From: Candidatus Ozemobacteraceae bacterium
Lineage (GTDB): Bacteria; Muiribacteriota; Ozemobacteria; Ozemobacterales; Ozemobacteraceae
DNA: 64,000 bases
Direction: 5' to 3'
Assembly (NCBI GenBank): GCA_035373905.1
Contig: DAOSOK010000028.1
Location: 1 to 64,000 of the forward strand
Under the pieces are notes generated by a model. That model searched no databases and was not told the origin of the DNA. It worked only from the letters and a program-made list of their open reading frames with translations. Positions 54,312-62,970 of the stretch are shown piece after piece. The position numbers and the translations under genes are program-made. Position 1 is the first letter of the stretch; every line of letters begins with the position of its first letter.

Positions 54312-54956
54312 GACCTCTCTCCTGCTGTCTCGAATCTCGACACAAGTATACCTCAACTCGCCAGGCGCCACGCTTCTCATTCAACAATCCGGCAGCAACG
54401 AATGAGCGACGGAGGCGCAGAGCAGCACGTGTCCTCAGCGGTTCCGCGCCTCAGCGGTGAATCATACGATTGCCAACGGAACAGAGCACAAAGAACTCAG
54501 TTCCTACTCCTCTCACAAGTATTGAGTCCTGCATATCAATAACCAGCTTCGTGTCCTCGTTCGTGCTGAGCTTGTCGAAGCACGAAAGCTCTCGCCCTTC
54601 GACAAGCTCAGGGCGAACGGCTGTATCATGTCAGGTCGCATAAAATATATTTCATACGCGATAGTTATCGCCTAACATATGAGACAAGCATTATTACTCC
54701 TCTCACAAGTAACACGACAATCACTTGCATGCTCGATACCGTTCGTGCTGAGCCTGTCGAAGCACAAATGCTCGCGCCCTTCGACAGGTTCAGGGCGAAC
54801 GGGGGGATCATGTCGATGCGGATACAATATATATTTTACGTGATACTTGTCGCCCAACATATGAGACGCTGGTATTTCCCAGAGAAGCAGGAGGCTCTCT
54901 GTGATTCAGCGATTGCCAGGAAGGGATGTGCCTGCGACAAGGCAGGGCAAGGCGAG
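54312..54956. other. Gene-free region with tandem repeat block
   Basis: About 645 bases without a credible gene. The left 200 bases are non-repetitive and I see nothing specific in them. The rest is a duplicated block built around two long-hairpin repeats, described separately. Confidence 0.6.
54505..54867. repeat. Tandem block of two hairpin-repeat units (copies E and F)
   Basis: Two 128-base units (54558-54685 and 54740-54867) align end to end. Each starts with GTTCGTGCTGAG, contains both hairpin arms, and ends in AACATATGAGAC after an AT-rich stretch. A perfect 17-base direct repeat (TACTCCTCTCACAAGTA, 54505-54521 and 54695-54711) flanks the first unit. Arms in E read CTGAGCTTGTCGAAG/CTTCGACAAGCTCAG. 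In F they read CTGAGCCTGTCGAAG/CTTCGACAGGTTCAG. Confidence 0.8.
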
Positions 54957-57314
54957 TCAAGACCCGAGTTTTCCGGAAATCCAGGCGAAGAGGTCGGCGC
55001 CGGCTGGGCCGGCGACCTGAGTTCCGGCCAGCAGGGCTTCGGCCTTGCGGACGCCGATGCACCAGAGGTCTTCCTCGGCAGCGGCTTTCTTACGCAGGAG
55101 ATGAACCGCGAGAACCGTCGCAAGCACCTTCGCAGCATCGACACCCCCGGGAACGTTCAACTCGCGCGCCCATTTTTTCAGTTCGTCGAGCGATCGGCCG
55201 GCCAACTCAGCGAGGGCGTTTTCCAGAATGAACCAGCCTTCCGCCTGTTGCAGCATGAGAATATTTATTGATTTTATAGTATCAATAATTTCTTTTTGCG
55301 CTTCACCGCCGACAGGGAAGGAGGCGCGCCTGGCCTTTCGGGTTTTGCCGCCGGAATCCTCCGTCGCTTCGTCGAACGCGGCGGACATGTTTGCGCAGCA
55401 GGTGTCGACCATCGAATTCATGAGCGTGGCAGGCTGCACAAGGTAAGAACAGACGATGCCCTTCATGCCCGCGGCCATGCCGAATCCAGGGATTGCATGA
55501 CCGCCATGCCAGCCGCTGGTGATCTGGACCGGCACGCGTCGCAGTTCCGTCTGTCCCGTGGCCCTGGCGTCGGCCGCGCGCTCCTCGACGGCGACGAAAC
55601 TGGTGCCGCTGCAGAGAAGGCCGTATTCGCAGGAGATCTCGATCGCCTTTTTCAGCCACGATTCCTGAACACCGCGCTTCTGGCGTGAGCCGCCCCTGGG
55701 AACGTCATGCGTCTCTTCGAGCTCGAGAATGGCCTGACGCGCCCACCAGAGGGCGGCAATCCCGCCTTCTTCGGGCTTCGAGCGACGGATCTCGGCCGAC
55801 CAGGCGACTTCACCGGTCTTCGTTTTTCCGCGCACCGTCACCCTGGTGCCGTCGGGCGGCGTCTGGCCCTTTTTGAAACGGGCGGCAACCAGCAGGGATT
55901 CGCCGGCGAACACGGCCGGCACATCGCGCGGCGCGGGTTCGGCCCCCGAAACGCCCCAGTCGATGACCAGATCGGTCGCGACCGGAGCCGCCACCCTCGC
56001 GAACTGGCGCAGAACCTTCGGTTCGATGCGCTCGCCGGGGTGGATGAACTCGGCAGCACCGCCGCCACGGCGGGCGATACCCCTGACCAGATACTCGCTG
56101 GAACCGGCCCCGATGCCGAACGCGAACACCCTGCACCGGTTGCGGAGACGGCCGGCCCAGGCAAGCACCTCGTCTTCGTTGCTGACCGCACCGTCGGTCA
56201 TGACGAGAAGACTGAACGACTCGTTGCCGGTCATCTTCTCGATCTTCTTCAGCGCTTCCAAAATCTCCGTGCCGCCGAGATCGGCTTCGATGCCGCGAAC
56301 CTGCTCGACAGCGGCGTCGAGACTGGCCTGGCTGAACACGACCGGCTCACCGGTCATCGGCCGGCAGTCGCTTCCGAAACGGACGATCTGGAACCGGTCA
56401 CCCGGCTGGAGCGCCCGCAGACACAGCTCGACCGCCCGCCTGGCCTGAACGATCGATTCCCCGCACATGGAACCGGAACAGTCGACGAGAAAGACGGCCG
56501 TCTTCCGCTCCTGCGCCGCGACTGGCCGCCCTTCGGGAACGCACTCGACCAGGAGGTGCTCACGGCCGTTCCGTTCGGCGGCGAGCGCGCTCATGGCGAG
56601 GACCTGGGCGGTCTCGATCAGAATGACCAGGTCGCGATCGAGGGAGGTCGTCTGCTGGCCGAACGCGATGCGGGCCGTGGCGCCGTCGATCTCGGCGCGA
56701 AGGGGATGCGAGGGCGATTCGACGACCTTGACGGCCGACGGCATGACGGCCTCGAGATCGAGCGAGAGGCCGTAGGGAACCTTTGCCGCGTATGGCGGCG
56801 TGGTGCGTTCTATTTCGGCCAGCGCCTCGGCGGAAAGATGCCCCGGCGCGTACCGGGGAGTGATGGTGGTCGGAATCATCACCCGCACGCCGCGCGGCTC
56901 TGAGGCCGCGAGCTGGATGAACCGCAGCTCGACCTGGACCTCCTGGCCCGGGAGGAGATTGCCGACGCTGACCTGGAAAACGTTCGGCCGCTCCTGGTCG
57001 AGAAGGAACGCCCCGTCGCCCTCGGCCATCGCCTCGTCGTACGTTTCGAACGCCTTCTCGCGCTCTTCGACGGAACCCGCGATCAGGCGGTCGCCGATAC
57101 GGATCGAGAATCCGCACACAGCGGCCTCTTCGGGCAGGGGAAACAGATACGTCGCCTCGATGGCGTTCTTTTCGATGTTGCGGAACCGCTGCGTCAGGCA
57201 CCACTCGCCCACCCGCCCCTGCAGGCGCCCCGAAAGCCGGCAGCCGATCAGGGGAACCGCCTCTCCGCTCTTGCCGATGACTCCCCGGTCACTCTCCTGC
57301 TGGTGCGTGGTCAT
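54957..57314 (-). CDS. VIT and von Willebrand factor A domain protein
   Basis: This 785-residue protein has an N-terminal VIT (inter-alpha-trypsin inhibitor) domain (about 15-140) with the typical YLFPLPEEAAVCGF and FQVSVGNLLPGQEVQVEL. A vWA domain (about 270-440) follows, with an intact metal-adhesion site, DCSGSM (Asp278), then LGGTEI and MTDGAV. A third beta-sandwich and a helical tail complete it. There is no signal peptide, so it is probably cytoplasmic, unlike most animal homologues. The partner is unknown; vWA proteins often work with ATPases. It lies 62 bases after the MerR gene on the same strand. An AGGAGA site supports the start. Confidence 0.85.
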   Translation of the reverse strand: MTTHQQESDRGVIGKSGEAVPLIGCRLSGRLQGRVGEWCLTQRFRNIEKNAIEATYLFPLPEEAAVCGFSIRIGDRLIAGSVEEREKAFETYDEAMAEGDGAFLLDQERPNVFQVSVGNLLPGQEVQVELRFIQLAASEPRGVRVMIPTTITPRYAPGHLSAEALAEIERTTPPYAAKVPYGLSLDLEAVMPSAVKVVESPSHPLRAEIDGATARIAFGQQTTSLDRDLVILIETAQVLAMSALAAERNGREHLLVECVPEGRPVAAQERKTAVFLVDCSGSMCGESIVQARRAVELCLRALQPGDRFQIVRFGSDCRPMTGEPVVFSQASLDAAVEQVRGIEADLGGTEILEALKKIEKMTGNESFSLLVMTDGAVSNEDEVLAWAGRLRNRCRVFAFGIGAGSSEYLVRGIARRGGGAAEFIHPGERIEPKVLRQFARVAAPVATDLVIDWGVSGAEPAPRDVPAVFAGESLLVAARFKKGQTPPDGTRVTVRGKTKTGEVAWSAEIRRSKPEEGGIAALWWARQAILELEETHDVPRGGSRQKRGVQESWLKKAIEISCEYGLLCSGTSFVAVEERAADARATGQTELRRVPVQITSGWHGGHAIPGFGMAAGMKGIVCSYLVQPATLMNSMVDTCCANMSAAFDEATEDSGGKTRKARRASFPVGGEAQKEIIDTIKSINILMLQQAEGWFILENALAELAGRSLDELKKWARELNVPGGVDAAKVLATVLAVHLLRKKAAAEEDLWCIGVRKAEALLAGTQVAGPAGADLFAWISGKLGS

Positions 57315-57376
57315 GGTGATTTCTCCTCTTCTTCAGCCGCGCGAACGGCATTTCGGCCGGCACGTGCCGGCGCGGA

Positions 57377-57793
57377 TCACGTGTTCCGCGTAGAACGGTC
57401 GAGTTCCGGAAAGATGCTCCGGATGGCGTGCTGCAGACGCTCGTATCTCGATGCCGTCATGCGGCAGACACCGGCCTGCAGGTGAATTTCGCACCCCGGC
57501 GCCATGAGGAAGCGCATCCAGGGCTCGGCGGCCATCAGCGGCACGGCGGCGTCGCGAACCGCGGTTTCCCCCTTCCCTTCGGAGAGGCGGGCCGCGATAT
57601 CTCTCAGGGCAAGGCCCCCTTCCTGAAGGGCGCGAATCTCGGCGAGGCGTTTTATATGTTCATCGGTATAGAAATGCCCCCGGCCTGCCCCGCAGGGGGG
57701 AGCGAGGAGCCCCTGCTGCACGTAAAAGCGGATGGTGCGGCGCGGGACCCCTGTCATCTCTGCAACTTCGCCGATCGAATACCGTTTATCCAT
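57377..57793 (-). CDS. MerR-family transcription regulator
   Basis: This 138-residue protein has the MerR winged helix (YSIGEVAEMTGVPRRTIRFYVQQGLL) followed by a dimer helix and a short C-terminal domain with two Cys (111 and about 119). Metal or small-molecule sensing is possible, though the Cys spacing fits no subgroup I know. The -10 box ends about 5 bases before the ATG, so the mRNA is probably leaderless. It is the first gene of an operon with the VIT/vWA gene. Confidence 0.82.
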   Translation of the reverse strand: MDKRYSIGEVAEMTGVPRRTIRFYVQQGLLAPPCGAGRGHFYTDEHIKRLAEIRALQEGGLALRDIAARLSEGKGETAVRDAAVPLMAAEPWMRFLMAPGCEIHLQAGVCRMTASRYERLQHAIRSIFPELDRSTRNT

Positions 57794-57797
57794 ACTC

Positions 57798-57837
57798 TAA
57801 ATATGACATTTACTGTCGCATTGTCAAGTGTCATGTT
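57798..57837 (-). promoter_or_regulatory. MerR/vWA operon promoter with TGACA repeats
   Basis: On the minus strand TTGACA (57822-57827) and TATTTA (57798-57803) are 18 bases apart. The spacer and flanks hold several TGACA/TGTCA elements: ATGACA at 57829-57834, TGACA inside the -35, GACA in the spacer and TGTCA beside the -10. This fits a MerR operator between the boxes. Confidence 0.6.
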
Positions 57838-57942
57838 TTTTTCGACAGCCCAACGACGATTACGAAGGAGGGGGGGCGAAATCATATCATGGATATAATA
57901 TATTTATATGATTATATTCCTTACCTGCATCGGGGCGCGTTA

Positions 57943-57968
57943 CGGGGCGGATCTCAGACCCGCCCCTC
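57943..57968. repeat. GGGCGGGTTTCAAACCCGCCC-type palindrome, copy 3 (compensated)
   Basis: GGGGCGGATCTCAGACCCGCCCC. Compared with copy 2 the core TTTCAAA has become TCTCAGA, a paired change that keeps the stem. Confidence 0.7.
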
Positions 57969-58191
57969 ATAAGCCTCATCAACCACATACGTCACACCAG
58001 TCACAGAACGCATACAAGATTCCGGCCACATCATGACACCGCATTGCACCCCGGATTACATTCCGGATTCGCGCCTTCGTCCGGGGGGATTCATTCCCTT
58101 TCTCAGGGATTGTCCGATTCATGCCGATAGACGGTGCTGAAGCCGGCGGCAGGAACCGGCAGGCCTGTTGTCAGGCGGAAAAGGGGTTGTC

Positions 58192-59256
58192 ATGGGAATC
58201 CGGGGCCGGGGGATGTCGAGGATCGTCTTTTTTCTGGCGGCGCTTCTCGCCGCCATGACGTTTCATGGGTGCGGCGGTGGCGGCAGTTCGTCCCGACTCG
58301 CCTCGGTGCAGATATCCGGGCTTTCCGCCGACGGTTCCGCCGATGGCTCTGGTCTCGCGACGGAAGCCATCCCCCTGGCGGCGCCGGCCGTGGCAAGCGA
58401 ACCCGACCCGCTGAGGCTGTATGCGCCGGCGGCGATTCACGCGGCGCAGAACATCTACTCGTATTTCAAGCTCGAAGCGGTCGACGGCGTTCCGCCCTAC
58501 ACGTTCACAGCATCGGGGCTTCCTGAAGGCTTCGGTCTGGGGACATCGACCGGCTTCGTCGGCGGCACGCCCGTCGCGACAGGCGTGGCGACGATCACGT
58601 TCACCGTCACGGACGCGTCCGGGACCGCTTTCTCGGCGTTTTCCGTCATGACGATCGTCCCGGGACTGTCGATTTCCTGCCTTACGCAGATGCACTTCAC
58701 CTTCGATCAGCAGGTTTCGACCCTGTTCGCCGTTCCCCTCGCCGGCAGGGCCCCCTACGAGTTCACCGTGACGGGGCTTCCGCCCGGCCTCGACCTGCGG
58801 GTCGACCGCAACCGCCTCGCGTATCTCATGGGCGCTCCCGACCGACTCGGAAGTCACTCGGTCACGCTGTTCGTCAAGGATGCCGACGGCGCCGAGGCGC
58901 AGGCCGACGTCGTCATCTCGGTCAGCCGCGCCGGCTACTGGGTCGAAACGGGCGTCGCCTACCTGCGCGTCGGCGACACCTTCAACCAGCTGATCTGCCA
59001 GGCGCGGGGCGGCTCGCCCCTGACGGGCATCTACGGCACGAAGACCTACGAATACGCGGTCTCCGGCCTGCCGCCCGGCATCGCCCTCGTCACCTACGCC
59101 GAAGGGGCTGTCGACGGCAGCAACCAGTTTGGCGCGCTCGTCTCGGGCACGGCGACGACGGTCGGAAACTACGTGATCGACATCACGGCCGTCGACACGA
59201 CGGGCGCTCCCGTGAAGGGAATGGGGTTCATCCAGGTCGACCCCAAAAAAGAATGA
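58192..59256 (+). CDS. Lipoprotein with Ig-like (putative He_PIG) repeats
   Basis: This protein of about 354 residues has a signal sequence ending at a Cys in FHGC followed by a Gly run; the -3 residue is Phe, so the lipobox is weak. The body has three Ig-like beta-sandwich repeats of about 85-95 residues. Each carries a PYxFTxxGLPxG signature (PYTFTASGLPEG, PYEFTVTGLPPG, TYEYAVSGLPPG) typical of putative-Ig adhesive proteins. It probably acts at the outer surface or in the periplasm as a binding or structural protein. Starts at 58168 and 58213 are also open; 58192 has the better ribosome site. Confidence 0.75.
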   Translation: MGIRGRGMSRIVFFLAALLAAMTFHGCGGGGSSSRLASVQISGLSADGSADGSGLATEAIPLAAPAVASEPDPLRLYAPAAIHAAQNIYSYFKLEAVDGVPPYTFTASGLPEGFGLGTSTGFVGGTPVATGVATITFTVTDASGTAFSAFSVMTIVPGLSISCLTQMHFTFDQQVSTLFAVPLAGRAPYEFTVTGLPPGLDLRVDRNRLAYLMGAPDRLGSHSVTLFVKDADGAEAQADVVISVSRAGYWVETGVAYLRVGDTFNQLICQARGGSPLTGIYGTKTYEYAVSGLPPGIALVTYAEGAVDGSNQFGALVSGTATTVGNYVIDITAVDTTGAPVKGMGFIQVDPKKE

Positions 59257-59263
59257 CACGTTC

Positions 59264-59311
59264 TTGAATCCTGCGAGAATCTCTCGTGCCCCGACAGGTT
59301 CAGCACGAACG
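59264..59311. repeat. Long-hairpin repeat, partial copy G
   Basis: The left flank TTGAATCCTGCGAGAAT is followed by a single hairpin (TCTCGTGCCCCGACAGGTTCAGCACGAACG). Only one arm pair remains, so this is a truncated copy. Confidence 0.55.
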
Positions 59312-59424
59312 TGAACGCACAATTTGGCTTTATGTGTACAACTTTTCTTCATCTTGCCCATTGACACATTTCCTCTCACCCCATACCATTGAGGGAGATT
59401 TAGCGCAGGGCAAGGAATTTGAGT

Positions 59425-60855
59425 ATGAAGCAGAAACGTCCGAACATTCGGCATTCGTGTGCATGCCTTTTCTTCGGTGTTTTCGGCTTGTTTCTCTCAT
59501 TTTTCCCCGCTTTTCCGGTCGTTGCCTCCAGCCAGTTCGACACCGAACCCCTCGAAGTTTTCACCGGGGCCATGGCCGCCCCCTGGGAACGCGTCGAACG
59601 CCTCATCGACCGCCACCCCGGCTTCAAACACGAGGCGTTTGCCCCCGAGGGCGTGCAGACCGATCCCCGGATCGTCCGATGGTTCGGCGGCGACAAGACG
59701 CCCCACTCGAACCGGTTCCTCCTGCACTGCTTCCGCGACTATTCGAAAAGAACCTTCCCCACCCCGGTCCTCTTGGTTCACGGCTCCGTCGACAACGCCA
59801 ACCGCGGCTGGATTCACCCCTACGACATGTCCGGCAGCCTTCAGACGCTCCCGCCCGACAAGGTCGGGTTCGCCTGCCGTCTCGCCGATCTCGGGTATTC
59901 CGTCTTCGCCATCACATTCGCCCACGGACAGGGCGACAACATCATGCAGGCCGAGCAGATCGCAAACGCCATCCGCCGCATCCGCATCCTCCTCGGCCGC
60001 GAGAAAGATCCCGATTTCAAGGTCGACATCATCGCCCACTCGAAAGGAAACGTGGCCGCCCGCCTCTACTGCTCCGACGCGAGAGCCATCTTCCCCAATC
60101 TCACGTTCCTGACCCCGTTCCGGAAAGACGTTCGCAAATACATCGCCATCGCCTCGCCGATGCGCGGCATCGACACCCCATATCGGTATTACGGGTACAA
60201 CCTGCACATCGCGCTGAACCCGGGAAACGCCCCGCTGGGCGCTTCGAAAATGCTCATCAACGGCACATGGAAAAACGTCCATGACCGGACCGTCTTCAGC
60301 GACTCGAAGAACTACTGGCCCGGCCAGTCACAGCTGCTGTTCAACCTCGTCCGCGACGGAAATATACCGCTCGGCATTGAAAGCGCGACCGCCGACGCCG
60401 GGGCGAGCGCCCTCGCCCTGTATCACGGCGGCGCCTCTCTCGCCCTCGAGTCGCGCGGCATCGACAAGGCCATCGAGGCCGGCGACCGGCTGATCTACCG
60501 TCTCGAGGAAAAGGGCATCGATCCGTCGGTACGCCTCTGCGTCCTCGCCGGGAACAACCCCTACCTTTCGCTCAAACTGCCGGTGCTGGGCTACACGCCA
60601 ACCCCCTACGAGACGTTTTCCGCCCCGTACGACGGCCTTCTCTTCGTCGAATCCGCCGTCTGGACGAAAGGCATCCTGAAGCGCGGCGCCAGGCTACTCG
60701 CGAAGTCCGTCATCTACAAGAACCATCTCGACCTCGCCCGCGACCCCGAGGCGTTCAAGCTCATCGACACGTGGCTGATGGCCCCGACGGGCACGGAAAA
60801 ACGTTCTCTCCGTAAACAGGTGGAAGCTCTGTTCCCGTCGCAGGACGAAGAGTAA
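59425..60855 (+). CDS. Exported lipase-like alpha/beta hydrolase
   Basis: This 476-residue protein has a signal peptide (about 1-35) and an alpha/beta hydrolase fold. The oxyanion region is VLLVHGSVDNANRGW. The nucleophile elbow is IAHSKGN, so the usual GxSxG reads AHSKG with Ser as nucleophile. An Asp and His in the C-terminal third could complete the triad. It resembles class 2 lipases and triacylglycerol esterases. AAGGA lies 8 bases before the ATG at 59425; a TTG two codons earlier is less likely. It probably acts in the periplasm or outside the cell. Confidence 0.75.
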   Translation: MKQKRPNIRHSCACLFFGVFGLFLSFFPAFPVVASSQFDTEPLEVFTGAMAAPWERVERLIDRHPGFKHEAFAPEGVQTDPRIVRWFGGDKTPHSNRFLLHCFRDYSKRTFPTPVLLVHGSVDNANRGWIHPYDMSGSLQTLPPDKVGFACRLADLGYSVFAITFAHGQGDNIMQAEQIANAIRRIRILLGREKDPDFKVDIIAHSKGNVAARLYCSDARAIFPNLTFLTPFRKDVRKYIAIASPMRGIDTPYRYYGYNLHIALNPGNAPLGASKMLINGTWKNVHDRTVFSDSKNYWPGQSQLLFNLVRDGNIPLGIESATADAGASALALYHGGASLALESRGIDKAIEAGDRLIYRLEEKGIDPSVRLCVLAGNNPYLSLKLPVLGYTPTPYETFSAPYDGLLFVESAVWTKGILKRGARLLAKSVIYKNHLDLARDPEAFKLIDTWLMAPTGTEKRSLRKQVEALFPSQDEE

Positions 60856-60911
60856 CCCTCTCCCCGCCTGACCCGCTGCTCTTCCACGCCTCCGCCACGG
60901 CCCCTTCACGC

Positions 60912-60978
60912 TCCGTTCGTAAAGGCCCCGTCGGAGCACGAATTGTCTCTCGCCCCTCGATCACGCAGGGCGAACGGC
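60912..60978. repeat. Long-hairpin repeat, degenerate copy H
   Basis: CTCCGTTCGTAAAGGCCCCGTCGGAGCACGAA and CTCGCCCCTCGATCACGCAGGGCGAACGG are recognisable arms with many mismatches. Confidence 0.45.
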
Positions 60979-61075
60979 ATGTTCGACGATTCAGACTCCA
61001 CGGTATCAATCCGAGGGCTTTTCGCATGCGCAGTTCGCAATGGGGTCACACCGCGCTTCGCGCTTTCGACGCCAT

Positions 61076-62311
61076 TCAGAAGGCAGAAAGATCCCGTTCG
61101 GCCCCGGACGCTTCGCCGTGCAGCCGGCGGAACTTCAGGAAAGTTTCCAGAGAGGCTTTCGCCTGATCGACGGCCGGTGAAGCCGCACCGCCAAAGATGT
61201 CGGCAAGGTCATCAAACCGCCCCTGCGCAACGAACTGCTTCATCGAATTGAGCACCAGGGCGTTCACCGCTTCGTGTCTGCTCGCTGCGACGCTGATTCC
61301 ATACGGCATCTCGGCTTTGTCGAGCATGGCGAGGATATTCCGCAGTCCCATTCCATTCTGGGTGCTCGAGAATGTCACGACACTGCCGTCGGTTCTGGAA
61401 TCGACGGTTCCGTCGTGGTCGGTTCTCAGGATCTTCACGTCGCGGCTGGCATACCGTTCGAGAACCTCCGGAGACGGGTGATTGTAGGAGTTGCTGATTC
61501 CCACCGAGAACACGGCATAATCCGGCCTGGCGGCATTCAGAAAGGCGTTGGTGGAAGAGGTTTTGCTGCCGTGATGCCCGACCTTGAGGACCGTCAAGGG
61601 GAAACAGGCGGGGTGTTCCGCGATCATTTCGCGCTCAACGAGGGCCGTGGCATCGCCCGTGAACAGATACCCGATTTTCCCGGTGGTGACCTTGAACACC
61701 AGCGACGTATCGTTCGCCGTCAGGGCCGGCTGGCCGGGAGCGGGCGCCGGATGGGGGTGATCCGCGTGCAGGAGGTCGACATGCACCTGCGATCCCCAGT
61801 TGAACGAATCCGACATCCGGGCCTTCTTCAGAGGAATGTTTTTTTCGCGGATGGCTCTGAACAGGCGCTTGTACAAAACATCGTCGCCTTTCGTCGCTTC
61901 GGGGTCGCCCGGGGAAACGACGGTAGACTCCGTCGAGTAGATGAATTCCCCGATCGGAAGCGCTTCGACGAGCGTGAGAAACCCTCCGAAATGGTCGCGA
62001 TGCGCATGAGTGATGACGGCGGTATCGATTTTCTCGATTCCTGCTGCTTCCAGGAAGGGAAGAATGATGTCTTCGGCTGCATGATCGACATCGTTCCCGG
62101 CATCGATGAGAATGGTTTTCTCCCGGGTCCTGATCAGGATGGCATCGCCCTGCCCGACGTCCAGAAACGTCACGCGCAGTTGCGCATTGCCCGTGTGAAG
62201 GCCTGAAGCCAGGGAGGCGGATGAAGCCGAAAAAAGGGAAGAGGCTTGAAACAGGAAGACAAACGAAACGAGGATCAGCAGCGTGAAAAAGCGCGACGAC
62301 CTGTGTTGCAT
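61076..62311 (-). CDS. ComEC/Rec2-like metallo-beta-lactamase domain protein
   Basis: This 411-residue protein has a signal peptide (1-29). The metallo-beta-lactamase fold follows, with FLDVGQGDAILI at the start of the domain, the metal motif THAHRDH and the late HHGS. This is the ComEC C-terminal type without the membrane channel. Such free domains are exported hydrolases, possibly nucleases or phosphodiesterases. The tail (about 290-400) is helical with no known motif. GGAG precedes the ATG. The activity is predicted from the fold only. Confidence 0.78.
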   Translation of the reverse strand: MQHRSSRFFTLLILVSFVFLFQASSLFSASSASLASGLHTGNAQLRVTFLDVGQGDAILIRTREKTILIDAGNDVDHAAEDIILPFLEAAGIEKIDTAVITHAHRDHFGGFLTLVEALPIGEFIYSTESTVVSPGDPEATKGDDVLYKRLFRAIREKNIPLKKARMSDSFNWGSQVHVDLLHADHPHPAPAPGQPALTANDTSLVFKVTTGKIGYLFTGDATALVEREMIAEHPACFPLTVLKVGHHGSKTSSTNAFLNAARPDYAVFSVGISNSYNHPSPEVLERYASRDVKILRTDHDGTVDSRTDGSVVTFSSTQNGMGLRNILAMLDKAEMPYGISVAASRHEAVNALVLNSMKQFVAQGRFDDLADIFGGAASPAVDQAKASLETFLKFRRLHGEASGAERDLSAF

Positions 62312-62532
62312 CCCGTGCTACTCCATACTCGATTTTTCCAGAACTCCGGCGCCCTGGGAACGGCCCTCATACGAGGAGCCAATACTCGATACAAATCACA
62401 GCCGGAAAAAACAGGGCGGACTGTCAGCATAGCACGATTCGCCGACCGAGTCAAAATCAGGGCTTCCGCTTTTTCTTCTTCATCCGCGTTTCATCTGGCC
62501 ACTATCTGCAAATGCGTTCTTGATGTTCCTGT

Positions 62533-62691
62533 TCAGCCTTCGGTTTCAGAGCGTGTCCGGAAAAATAGCCGTGAAGAGGCGATGACGCCGACGGGAAGAA
62601 CCAGCGACATCAGGAAGAACGAGAGCAGGGCGGGCGGAATTCCGATCTCGAGCCCGGGAACGGCGGCCGCCAGAAATTCTGAATCGCGCAT
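62533..62691 (-). CDS. Possible 52-residue single-helix membrane protein
   Basis: A short frame with a hydrophobic helix (about 19-39, ALLSFFLMSLVLPVGVIASS) and a basic tail. It starts right after the T-run of the tRNA terminator and has no ribosome site, so it may be leaderless, expressed by read-through, or not real. Confidence 0.3.
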   Translation of the reverse strand: MRDSEFLAAAVPGLEIGIPPALLSFFLMSLVLPVGVIASSRLFFRTRSETEG

Positions 62692-62693
62692 AA

Positions 62694-62721
62694 AGAAAAA
62701 CGGCACCCAAGTTGGGTGCCG
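62694..62721 (-). terminator. Terminator after tRNA-Leu
   Basis: On the minus strand CGGCACCCAA pairs with TTGGGTGCCG with almost no loop, followed by TTTTTCTTT. It lies 16 bases after the tRNA 3' end. Confidence 0.9.
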
Positions 62722-62736
62722 TCAGGGGTAAAACAG

Positions 62737-62818
62737 TGCCGGGAGCGGGACTTGAACCCGCACGGCGTGAGCCATACGCCCCTCAAACGTATGTGTCTAC
62801 CAGTTCCACCATCCCGGC
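62737..62818 (-). tRNA. tRNA-Leu (anticodon GAG)
   Basis: The 82-base type II tRNA has acceptor arms GCCGGGA/TCCCGGC with discriminator A. The D-arm is TGGTGGAACTGGTAGACAC. The anticodon stem TACGT/GCGTA closes the loop TTGAGGG, so the anticodon is GAG. A short variable arm and GCGGGTTCAAGTCCCGC complete it. CCA is not encoded. It reads CUC/CUU codons. Confidence 0.93.
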
Positions 62819-62832
62819 GGGAACGTGCGGAT

Positions 62833-62861
62833 ATTCTACCGCAACACGCCTTCAAAGTCAA
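62833..62861 (-). promoter_or_regulatory. tRNA-Leu promoter
   Basis: On the minus strand TTGACT (62856-62861) and TAGAAT (62833-62838) are 17 bases apart, placing the start a few bases before the tRNA. Confidence 0.82.
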
Positions 62862-62922
62862 CAGGTGTACGCGCGGTCTGAAAAATTCAGGGGCGAGGCC
62901 GAAAAACGCCGGAAACAACAAC

Positions 62923-62946
62923 GGCCCGATCAGGGTCGATCGGGCC
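62923..62946 (-). terminator. Terminator after the secreted protein gene at 62971
   Basis: GGCCCGATC and GATCGGGCC flank a six-base loop. On the minus strand it is followed by a weak T-rich run (GTTGTTGTTT). It lies 24 bases after the stop. Confidence 0.7.
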
Positions 62947-62970
62947 GCCGGTTTTTCAGCAACTTCGGGT

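Larger units (their letters stand above)
57794..58191. other. Divergent intergenic region, no gene seen
   Basis: About 400 bases between the MerR gene and the Ig-like lipoprotein gene. The left end holds the MerR promoter. An AT-rich stretch (57888-57925) and a short palindrome (57943-57968) follow. I see nothing further, and no clear promoter for the rightward gene. Confidence 0.5.
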
